Assembly (NCBI GenBank): GCA_938016505.1
Contig: CALLWN010000091.1
Location: 1 to 5,953 of the forward strand
Length of the DNA stretch: 5,953 bases
Reading direction: 5' to 3'
DNA from: an uncultured Sphingomonadaceae bacterium
Lineage (GTDB): Bacteria > Pseudomonadota > Alphaproteobacteria > Sphingomonadales > Sphingomonadaceae
Shown here: positions 1-5,223 of the stretch, piece by piece
Layout of the letters: each line of letters starts with the position of its first letter
Numbering within the stretch: position 1 is the first letter of the stretch
The notes under the pieces: model-generated
Databases searched by the model: none
Told to the model about the DNA's origin: nothing
What the model saw: only the letters and a program-made list of their open reading frames with translations
Made by a program: the position numbers and the translations under genes

Positions 1-287
1 TGCCGGCGGCGGTCACCCATGGCAACCTGACGGTCGCAGTGACCGAAACCTTCATCACCTCGCAGCCGGCGCCGTTTGCCCGGCAGGGGCAGACGGTGGT
101 GACGCCGCAGTCGGATGTGTCTGCGCAGGAGGAGACGGCGCGGATGGCGGTGCTGGCACCCGGCCCCGAGCTGCGCGACCTTGTCGATGCCATCAATGCG
201 CTGGGTGCTGCACCGGGGGACCTTGTTGCAATTCTCGAGGCGCTGCGCGAGGCCGGGGCGCTCAGGGCCGAGCTGGTGATCATCTGA
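1..287 (+). CDS. flgI: Flagellar P-ring protein FlgI, C-terminal part (5' end outside window)
   Basis: The reading frame is open from base 3 to the TGA at 285-287, giving the last 94 residues of a protein usually about 370 long. FlgI is an exported periplasmic protein that polymerises into the P-ring around the flagellar rod in the peptidoglycan layer. The fragment shows the family's C-terminal signature: a [10 protein letters not shown] strand near its start, then SQPAPF and GQTVVTP, and a helical tail containing [18 protein letters not shown] and ending [23 protein letters not shown] at base 39 opens a long frame, but it is internal: homologous sequence (PAAVTHGNL) continues upstream of it. 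The stop shares its final A with the ATG of the next gene (TGATG), so the two are probably translationally coupled. The signal peptide and ring domains lie outside the window. Identity is secure; the upstream gene is not visible. Confidence 0.97.
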   Translation, partial: PAAVTHGNLTVAVTETFITSQPAPFARQGQTVVTPQSDVSAQEETARMAVLAPGPELRDLVDAINALGAAPGDLVAILEALREAGALRAELVII

Positions 288-601
288 TGGTGGGGCCGCT
301 TGCCACAGCCGGGCCTGCCGCGCTTGCCGCCGGGGCGGTCCCGCGCGAGGCCAAGGCCGCGCTCGAGGGGTTCGAGGCGCTGGTGGTGCAGGTGATGCTG
401 AAGGCGGCGCGGCCCGAGGGGTTGCGGGCCGACGGTGTTGCCGGCGCGCTCTCGGGCGGCGCCGGGGACTGGCAGGACCTGGTTGATCGGCATCTGGCCA
501 GGCTGATCGCGGCTGGCGCGCCGTTCGGGCTTGCTGCCCAACTCGGCGCGGCGGTGGCGGGCGAAGCTGCGGCGCAAGCGGCGGAGCCGGGCGGTGAGTG
601 A
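287..601 (+). CDS. flgJ: FlgJ-type rod-binding protein, single-domain form without muramidase
   Basis: This 104-residue protein corresponds to the N-terminal rod-binding domain of FlgJ, which acts as a scaffold or cap during rod assembly in the periplasm. Residues 22-42 carry the family core (AKAALEGFEALVVQVMLKAAR, compare the usual 'FEALFLxQMLKxMR'). Residues 61-86 match the second conserved stretch (WQDLVDRHLARLI, then FGLAAQL). The C-terminal muramidase domain of the enterobacterial two-domain protein (about 310 residues in total) is absent. That is the usual state in alphaproteobacteria, where a separate lytic transglycosylase opens the wall. No good Shine-Dalgarno sequence precedes the ATG at 287. 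The start overlaps the flgI stop by one base, so re-initiation is likely. The last 8 bases overlap the start of flgK. Position between flgI and flgK supports the call, because the sequence itself is short and divergent. Confidence 0.9.
   Translation: MVGPLATAGPAALAAGAVPREAKAALEGFEALVVQVMLKAARPEGLRADGVAGALSGGAGDWQDLVDRHLARLIAAGAPFGLAAQLGAAVAGEAAAQAAEPGGE
583..596 (+). promoter_or_regulatory. Ribosome binding site fixing the flgK GTG start
   Basis: GGAG at 583-586 sits 7 bases before a GTG at 594-596, inside the end of flgJ. An in-frame ATG at 531 would add 21 residues rich in Arg and Ala that have no counterpart in FlgK. The GTG gives the expected N-terminus, with the conserved ALSG-to-TPG rod/hook signature beginning at residue 8. 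Confidence 0.7.
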
Positions 602-2471
602 CATTCTCGGCGTTGCGCTCTCGGGGGTCAGGGCGACCCGGATCGCGCTCGAGCAGATTGCCGACAATGTCGCCAACGCCGCGACCCCGGGCCATGTGCG
701 CCGCAGGGCCGAGGTGGCATCGCTGCTGCCGCCCGCCTCGCTCTCCCCGTTCGAGCGCGACCGGGTGGGGGCTGGCGGGGTGGAGGTGCGCGGGATCGCG
801 CGCGCGGCCGACCTCATCCGCCAGGACAGCCTGCGCCGGACCGGGGGCGATGTGGCGATGCTGGAGGCTGCCGAGCGGTGGCTCTCGCTGGTGCAGTCGA
901 GCCTGACCGGGCCGGAATCGGTCGCCCAGCCGATCTCGGAGCTGTTCGCGGGACTTTCGGACCTCGTCTCCGACCCGGCGTCGATCGCGGTCAGGGCGAC
1001 CTTCCTGTCGCGTGCCGATGCGCTGGCACAGAGGTTCAACGCGAGCGCGGCGGACCTCGACCGGCTGGAGCGCGACCTCAAGGCCGACGCCGATGGCGAG
1101 GCGGGGCGGCTGACCTCGCTTGGGCGGGCGCTGGCGGAGGTCAATCTCCAGCTGCGGCGGGCGACGCCGGGGAGCGGCGTGGCCGCCGGGCTTGCCGACC
1201 GGCGCGACAAGCTCCTGGGCGAGATCGGCCAGATCGCGACCGTCGAGGTCCGGTTCGATGCGCGCGGCATGGCGCAGGTGCGGATCGGGGATGCCGGCGG
1301 GCCGCTCCTGGTCGACGGGCCGCGCTCGGAAGCGGCGCGGGTGGAGCGCGCCCCCGACGGCGGGCTGCTGCTGCGCCTCGGCCCGCAGGGGAGCGACGAG
1401 GTGGCGCCGCTGCTGGGCGGATCGCTTGCCGGGCTTGCGGTGGCGCGCACGCTCCTCCTCGAGGCGGGGAGCCGGCTCGACGCGCTGGCCGACCGGATCG
1501 CTGCCGACATGAATGCCCAGCACATCGAAGGGGCCGACGCCCTGGGCGCCGATGGCCAGCCGCTGTTTGCGACCCGCCGCGTCGTGGCCGAGGCGGCCCG
1601 CGGCAATGGCGGGGACTCGCGGGTGTTCGTGTCGCTGGCCGATGGCGCGGCGCCCGGGCCGATGCGGCTGTCGTTCAACGCGGTGAGCGGGGAATGGACG
1701 CTGGCGCGCGCCGACGCGAGCGACCAGGTGACGGGCACGATGCCGCTGACGCTCGATGGCGTGACGGTGGAGGCGGCGGGGGCCGCGCGCGGCGGGGACC
1801 TGTTCCTGCTCGAGCCGCGCACGGGGGCTGCCGGGATCGGGCTCCGGCCGCTCGCGCCGGCGGAGGTGGCGGCCGCGCCGCGCTGGCTTGCCGATGCTGC
1901 GCCGGGGAACCGGGGCGTGGCCAATGCCGAGATCAGGCGCGGGCCCGCGCTCGACCCGCCACCGGTGCCGCCGCTGGTGCCGCCGTTCATGGTGCATGCG
2001 CTGGCTGGCGGGCTTGTCGAGCTGCGCGACGCCGATGACGTGGTGGTGGCGGCCGGCGCGGTCGGGGACTGGCTCGACGGCGACGGTTTCGCGGTCCGGG
2101 TGACGGGGCGGCCGGCCGAGGACGACCGGTTCCGCATCCGCCTGACCGAGCCGGGCCAGGGCGGCAATGGCAACGCGGTCGCGCTGCTGGCGCTTCGGGG
2201 GGTGCGCGGGCCTTCTGGCACGATCGAGGACAGCCACGATCGGCTGGTGGCGGGGATTGCGGTGCCGCTTGCGGAAACCCGGACCCGCGAGGAGGCGGCG
2301 CGGGCGAACCGGGATGCCGCCGCCGAGGCGCTGGCGCAGACCTCTGGCGTGGACCTCAACCGCGAGGCGGCGGAGATGCTGCTGTTCCAGCAGGCCTACC
2401 AGGCCAATGCCCGGATCATCCAGACCGCGCGCGAGACCTTTGCTGCCCTCATCCAGTCGGTGGGCGGCTGA
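594..2471 (+). CDS. flgK: Flagellar hook-associated protein 1 FlgK (hook-filament junction, HAP1)
   Basis: FlgK is exported through the flagellar type III apparatus and forms the first junction layer between hook and filament. Starting at GTG 594 the protein has 625 residues. The N-terminal axial-protein motif is clear: ALSGVRATRIAL at 8-19, then IADNVANAATPGHVRR at 22-37. A coiled D1 region follows, and MNAQHIEG at 306-313 matches the family's conserved NxQHxxG. GGNGNA at 523-528 corresponds to the usual GDNxNA. The C-terminus from residue 584 (SGVDLNREAAEMLLFQQAYQ, then ANARIIQTA) is the canonical D0 helix. The protein is longer than enterobacterial FlgK (about 550). The extra length lies in the outward-facing central D2-type region, which includes a proline-rich run at 454-465 (DPPPVPPLVPPF). 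It overlaps flgJ by 8 bases and is followed after 28 bases by flgL. Identity is secure; the start is well supported. Confidence 0.97.
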   Translation: MSDILGVALSGVRATRIALEQIADNVANAATPGHVRRRAEVASLLPPASLSPFERDRVGAGGVEVRGIARAADLIRQDSLRRTGGDVAMLEAAERWLSLVQSSLTGPESVAQPISELFAGLSDLVSDPASIAVRATFLSRADALAQRFNASAADLDRLERDLKADADGEAGRLTSLGRALAEVNLQLRRATPGSGVAAGLADRRDKLLGEIGQIATVEVRFDARGMAQVRIGDAGGPLLVDGPRSEAARVERAPDGGLLLRLGPQGSDEVAPLLGGSLAGLAVARTLLLEAGSRLDALADRIAADMNAQHIEGADALGADGQPLFATRRVVAEAARGNGGDSRVFVSLADGAAPGPMRLSFNAVSGEWTLARADASDQVTGTMPLTLDGVTVEAAGAARGGDLFLLEPRTGAAGIGLRPLAPAEVAAAPRWLADAAPGNRGVANAEIRRGPALDPPPVPPLVPPFMVHALAGGLVELRDADDVVVAAGAVGDWLDGDGFAVRVTGRPAEDDRFRIRLTEPGQGGNGNAVALLALRGVRGPSGTIEDSHDRLVAGIAVPLAETRTREEAARANRDAAAEALAQTSGVDLNREAAEMLLFQQAYQANARIIQTARETFAALIQSVGG

Positions 2472-2485
2472 GCGGCGGGTTCCGC

Positions 2486-2502
2486 AGGGGAGAGACGCGA
2501 TG
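2486..2502 (+). promoter_or_regulatory. Ribosome binding site fixing the flgL ATG start
   Basis: AGGGGAG at 2486-2492 lies 7 bases before the ATG at 2500. The same frame is open upstream to 2167 through the end of flgK, but that stretch is Arg-rich out-of-frame shadow. This site and the flagellin-like N-terminus that begins here decide the start. Confidence 0.8.
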
Positions 2503-3408
2503 TTCGTGCTGGTGAACGGGCGGCAGGTGGCTTCGACTGCAGCCGAGCGGATGGTGACGATCGACAACCGGATCGAGCGGCTGGAAGGGAAGATCGCGCG
2601 GGGGGAGCGGTTCACCGAGCCGGCCGAGGATCCGGCCGGGCAGCTGCGCGCGGCGGCGCTGGCGCGGCTCGACGCCCGGCTGGTGGCCGAGCAGCGCGGG
2701 ATCGACCGGGCGACGGCGCGGCTGGTGCTGGCCGAGACTGCAGTGACCGATGCCGGCCGGGTGCTGGTGCGCGCCCGCGAGCTGGCGCTGCTGGCGGCCA
2801 ATGGCACGATGGGGCCGGCCGACCGGCAGGTGATTGCCGGCGAGGTGCGGGGGCTGAAGGACCAGCTTCTCGGGCTTGCCAACGCGCGCGACGAGGCCGG
2901 GCGGTTCCTGTTCGCAGGCGCCCGCGACGGGCTTGCGGCCTATGCGGCGGATGCCGACGGGGCGGTGCGGTTCGAGGGGTTTGGCGCCGGGCCCGGCGCC
3001 GAGGCGGCCGGGATTGCCGGGGCGGCGCCGCCGGCCGGGCCGGTGCTGTTCGGGACCGACGAGGCAGGCGCCTTTGCAGTGCTCGACGGGCTTCTCGAGG
3101 CGCTGGCCGAGCCCGATGACGACGCCCGCGCGGCCCTGCTCGACACGGCGATCGGCGGGCTTGGCGAGAGCCATGACCGGCTGGTGGTGGGCCATGCACT
3201 GATCGGGACGGCGATGGCGCGGCTGGAGAGCGAGACCGAGCGGGTTGCGGCCGGCCGGCTGGAGGCGGCGCGCGGGCTCGCCAGCGTGAAGGGGCTCGAC
3301 CTTGCCGCAGCGATTTCCGAGCTGGAGGCGCTGCGGCTGACGCTGAATGCAGCGCAGGGCGTGTTCCAGCGGGTTCATGGGACGAGCCTGTTCGACCGGC
3401 TGGGCTAG
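2500..3408 (+). CDS. flgL: Flagellar hook-associated protein 3 FlgL (hook-filament junction, HAP3)
   Basis: FlgL is the second junction protein, exported after FlgK and seating the first flagellin subunits. The 302-residue length is normal for the family. The N-terminal flagellin-like helix leads into PAEDPAG at 41-47, the counterpart of the PSDDPAG loop shared by flagellins and FlgL. FLFAG at 136-140 matches the conserved (Y/F)LFxG after the second helix. The C-terminal helical segment runs from SHDRLVVGHALIG (224-236) through VKGLDLAAAISELEALRLTL to LFDRLG. The central region (about 140-195) is rich in Ala, Gly and Pro and poorly conserved, as expected for the exposed domain. It lies 28 bases after flgK, in the same presumed operon, and is followed by an 87-base gap with a possible weak terminator. 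Flagellin itself is not in the window. The call rests on motifs, length and gene order together. Confidence 0.95.
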   Translation: MFVLVNGRQVASTAAERMVTIDNRIERLEGKIARGERFTEPAEDPAGQLRAAALARLDARLVAEQRGIDRATARLVLAETAVTDAGRVLVRARELALLAANGTMGPADRQVIAGEVRGLKDQLLGLANARDEAGRFLFAGARDGLAAYAADADGAVRFEGFGAGPGAEAAGIAGAAPPAGPVLFGTDEAGAFAVLDGLLEALAEPDDDARAALLDTAIGGLGESHDRLVVGHALIGTAMARLESETERVAAGRLEAARGLASVKGLDLAAAISELEALRLTLNAAQGVFQRVHGTSLFDRLG

Positions 3409-3430
3409 GGCCGGCCCGGGCCGCCGGGTT
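3408..3430 (+). terminator. GC-rich palindromes after flgL, weak terminator candidate
   Basis: Directly at the flgL stop there are two overlapping perfect 10-base palindromes, GGGCCGGCCC (3408-3417) and GGCCCGGGCC (3413-3422). A 5-bp stem CCCGG/CCGGG (3415-3419 with 3424-3428, loop GCCG) is followed by only two T residues. An alternative stem is CCGGC/GCCGG (3411-3415 with 3423-3427). The missing T tract makes intrinsic termination doubtful; at most it may attenuate or stabilise the 3' end of the flgL message. Confidence 0.25.
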
Positions 3431-3456
3431 AAAGGGAGCGGCCGCAGCAGCGTAAA
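3430..3456 (+). promoter_or_regulatory. Sigma-28-like (FliA class) promoter candidate for motAB
   Basis: TAAA at 3430-3433 (TAAAG with the next base) is followed after 15 bases by AGCGTAAA at 3449-3456. The flagellar sigma-28 consensus is TAAA-N15-GCCGATAA. The -35 matches fully, the spacing is exact, and the -10 matches 4 of 8 positions (core CGxxAA). The patch is A/T-richer than its surroundings and lies in the only real intergenic gap, 40 bases before motA, a gene class often driven by this factor. The -10 match is mediocre, so this is a candidate only. The predicted start would be near 3463-3466. Confidence 0.35.
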
Positions 3457-3495
3457 TGACGGCAGTCTCCCGAGACCCAGAGGAGTGCCGGCCGC
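3438..3495 (+). repeat. 7-bp inverted repeat flanking the motA leader
   Basis: GCGGCCG at 3438-3444 and CGGCCGC at 3489-3495 are perfect complements. They enclose 44 bases, including the motA Shine-Dalgarno, and the second arm ends directly before the motA ATG. The first arm would be present only in transcripts reading in from flgL. In DNA this GC-rich a 7-bp match can arise by chance. Confidence 0.3.
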
Positions 3496-3498
3496 ATG
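3479..3498 (+). promoter_or_regulatory. Ribosome binding site of motA
   Basis: AGAGGAG at 3479-3485 precedes two consecutive ATG codons at 3496 and 3499 by 10 and 13 bases. The nearer ATG is preferred; the second remains possible and would shorten the protein by one residue. Confidence 0.7.
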
Positions 3499-4359
3499 AT
3501 GGCCATTGTCGGACTGGTCGTGCTGCTGGTGATGGTGTTCGGCGGGTTCATCCTCGCTGGCGGGAACATCATGCCGGTGCTCTCCGCGCTGCCCCACGAG
3601 ATGATGATCAACGGCGGAGCGGCGGCGGGCGCGCTCATCATCGGCAACTCGATCGGGCTTCTGAAGGAGGTGGGGGCAGGTGTCGCGCGGGTGCTCAAGG
3701 GCCCGCGGTTCGGCAAGGCCGACTATCTGGCTGCGATCGCGCTGACCGTGAAGCTGATGCGGCTGCTGAAAAGCGAGGGGGCGGTTGCAGTCGAGCCGCA
3801 TGTCGAGACGCCCGAGAGCTCGTCGATCTGGGGGGAGTATCCGAAGCTCAGGGGTGACCATTTCTTCGTGCATCTCGTGACCGACACGCTGCGGCTGCTG
3901 GTGGTTTCGACCGGCACGGTCTCGAGCGTTGCGATCGAGGATGTGCTCGACACGGCGATCGAGACCCATCTGCACCACGCCGCCCGGCCGGCCGAGGCGC
4001 TGCAGACGCTGGCCGACGCGCTGCCGGCGCTGGGCATCGTGGCAGCGGTTCTCGGGGTGGTGAAGACGATGGGGGCGATCGACCAGCCGCCGCCGATTCT
4101 CGGGGCGATGATCGGCTCGGCGCTGGTTGGCACCTTTCTCGGCGTGTTTCTTGCCTATGGGATCGTCGGCCCGCTTTCGAACCGGCTGCGGCAGATCGAG
4201 GAGGCGGACGCCCAGATCTACCAGGTGGTGCGGCGGGTGATCCTGGCCTCGCTCCGGAACCAGCCGCAGCCGATCGTGCTCGAGCAGGCCCGCACCGCGA
4301 TCGCGCCGGAGAACCAGCCGAGCTTCACCGAGGTGTTCGAGGGAGCCCGGGCGAAGTGA
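3496..4359 (+). CDS. motA: Flagellar motor stator protein MotA
   Basis: MotA is the inner-membrane subunit that, with MotB, conducts ions and pushes on the rotor protein FliG. The 287-residue length is normal (E. coli 295). Four hydrophobic segments are visible, about residues 3-23, 38-56, 176-193 and 203-226, with a large cytoplasmic loop between the second and third. LPALGIVAAVLGVV at 176-189 carries P177, equivalent to E. coli P173. YGIVGPL at 221-227 carries P226, equivalent to P222; both prolines couple ion flow to movement. In the loop, by hand alignment, E100 corresponds to E. coli E98 and K92 to R90, so one of the two FliG-contacting charges is a conservative Lys. The end (PSFTEVFEGARAK) resembles the E. 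coli PSFIELEE tail. It has its own ribosome binding site and overlaps motB by four bases. Proton or sodium use cannot be decided from the sequence. Confidence 0.97.
   Translation: MMAIVGLVVLLVMVFGGFILAGGNIMPVLSALPHEMMINGGAAAGALIIGNSIGLLKEVGAGVARVLKGPRFGKADYLAAIALTVKLMRLLKSEGAVAVEPHVETPESSSIWGEYPKLRGDHFFVHLVTDTLRLLVVSTGTVSSVAIEDVLDTAIETHLHHAARPAEALQTLADALPALGIVAAVLGVVKTMGAIDQPPPILGAMIGSALVGTFLGVFLAYGIVGPLSNRLRQIEEADAQIYQVVRRVILASLRNQPQPIVLEQARTAIAPENQPSFTEVFEGARAK
4339..4358 (+). promoter_or_regulatory. Ribosome binding site deciding the motB GTG start
   Basis: GAGGGAG at 4339-4345 is 10 bases before GTG 4356 and 19 bases before the alternative in-frame ATG 4365. The spacing and the GTGA overlap with the motA stop favour GTG; the ATG would remove three residues (total 272) with no effect on any motif. 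Confidence 0.6.
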
Positions 4360-5183
4360 ACGCCATGGGGCCGGCGCCGGAGCCGGAGATCCTTGTCAAG
4401 AAGGTGCGGGGCAAGAAGCACGGCGGCCACCATGGCGGGGCGTGGAAGGTGGCCTATGCCGACTTCGTGACGGCGATGATGGCCTTCTTCCTGCTGATGT
4501 GGCTGCTGGGCGCGACCGACGAGGAGAAGCGCAAGGGGATTGCCGACTATTTCGCGCCGACGATCATGCCGATGGAGCGGTCGGGCGGGTCGAACGGGGT
4601 GATGGGCGGGCGCTCGCTCGAGGAACCCGAGGGCAATGCGCCCCACCCCCAGCTTTCGGGCGTGCGACCGGCGGTGCCGTTCCAGACCACCACCAAGGGG
4701 GAGCGGCCGACCGACATGGAGCGGATGCGCGAGGTGGCGCAGCGGATCCGCCGGCAGGTGCAGGCCGACCCCGGGCTCAAGGATCTCGGCGACCAGCTGC
4801 GGATGACGGTGACCGACGAGGGGCTCAGGATCGAGCTCATCGACAAGGCGGACTATTCGATGTTCCGCTCCGGCACGGCGGAGATGGACCCGCGGGCGAA
4901 GGCGCTGCTGGCGGTTGTCGCGGATGCGGTGCGCGACATGCCGAACCGGCTGGCGGTGCGCGGCCACACCGACAGCCTGCCCTTCTCGGGCGCGAACGGG
5001 ATGAACAACTGGACGCTTTCCACCTATCGGGCCGAGGCGACCCGGGCGGTGCTGGCCCGCTCCGGCCTTGGCGAGGAGCGGTTCAGTCGGCTGGAGGGGC
5101 TGGCCGACACCGAGCCGCTGTTCCCGGAGAACCCGGCGGACCCCAGGAACCGGCGGATGTCGGTGACCGTGCTGAAGGAGTAG
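4356..5183 (+). CDS. motB: Flagellar motor stator protein MotB (OmpA-like peptidoglycan anchor)
   Basis: MotB pairs with MotA in the inner membrane and anchors the stator to peptidoglycan. From GTG 4356 it has 275 residues. A basic, His/Gly-rich cytoplasmic tail (1-31) precedes one transmembrane helix at about 33-53. That helix starts YADFVTAMMAFF, where D36 is the essential ion-binding aspartate (D32 in E. coli). Residues 55-70 (DEEKRKGIADYF) correspond to the plug segment that closes unassembled channels. After a linker, the OmpA-like domain shows FRSGTAEM near 169-176, VRGHTDS at 201-207 and NNWTLSTYRAEATRAVL, including the Arg expected to contact peptidoglycan. It ends RNRRMSVTVLKE. The start overlaps the motA stop as GTGA, which suggests translational coupling and matched amounts of the two subunits. 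All key residues are present, so a working stator is expected. Confidence 0.97.
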   Translation: MNAMGPAPEPEILVKKVRGKKHGGHHGGAWKVAYADFVTAMMAFFLLMWLLGATDEEKRKGIADYFAPTIMPMERSGGSNGVMGGRSLEEPEGNAPHPQLSGVRPAVPFQTTTKGERPTDMERMREVAQRIRRQVQADPGLKDLGDQLRMTVTDEGLRIELIDKADYSMFRSGTAEMDPRAKALLAVVADAVRDMPNRLAVRGHTDSLPFSGANGMNNWTLSTYRAEATRAVLARSGLGEERFSRLEGLADTEPLFPENPADPRNRRMSVTVLKE

Positions 5184-5204
5184 GGCTTGAGGGGCGCGGC
5201 CGGG

Positions 5205-5220
5205 CGGGCCACATGGCCCG
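5205..5220 (+). other. Small GC hairpin just before the uvrC start
   Basis: CGGGCC (5205-5210) and GGCCCG (5215-5220) form a perfect 6-bp stem with loop ACAT, ending three bases before the uvrC ATG. There is no T tract, so it is not a convincing terminator. It occupies the position where a Shine-Dalgarno should be, and none is visible there; the nearest purine run (GAGGGG at 5189-5194) is too far upstream. Confidence 0.4.
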
Positions 5221-5223
5221 GCG

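Noticed and set aside
39..41. GTG as the start of a small separate gene
   Set aside because: The conserved FlgI sequence continues upstream in the same frame, so it is an internal Val codon.
531..593. Upstream ATG extending flgK by 21 residues
   Set aside because: The extra residues are flgJ read out of frame (Arg-rich). The GTG at 594 has a properly spaced GGAG and gives the standard FlgK N-terminus.
1028..1040. TGGCAC plus TTCA in flgK as a sigma-54 promoter
   Set aside because: The -12 GC is missing and it is internal to the coding region.
878..2038. Plus-strand 386-codon frame inside flgK
   Set aside because: Translation is almost entirely Arg, Gly, Ala and Pro; it is the out-of-frame reading of flgK.
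2449..3978. Long minus-strand open frame of 509 codons opposite flgL and motA
   Set aside because: It is rich in Arg, Gln, Pro and His with no recognisable domain, and lies opposite two genes with clear family motifs. In DNA this GC-rich, such antisense frames are expected from codon-position bias.
4127..4143. TTGGCAC followed by TTTCTCGG, resembling a sigma-54 -24/-12 element
   Set aside because: It lacks the required GC at -12, lies inside the coding sequence of the conserved MotA VGTFLG stretch, and has no gene start behind it.
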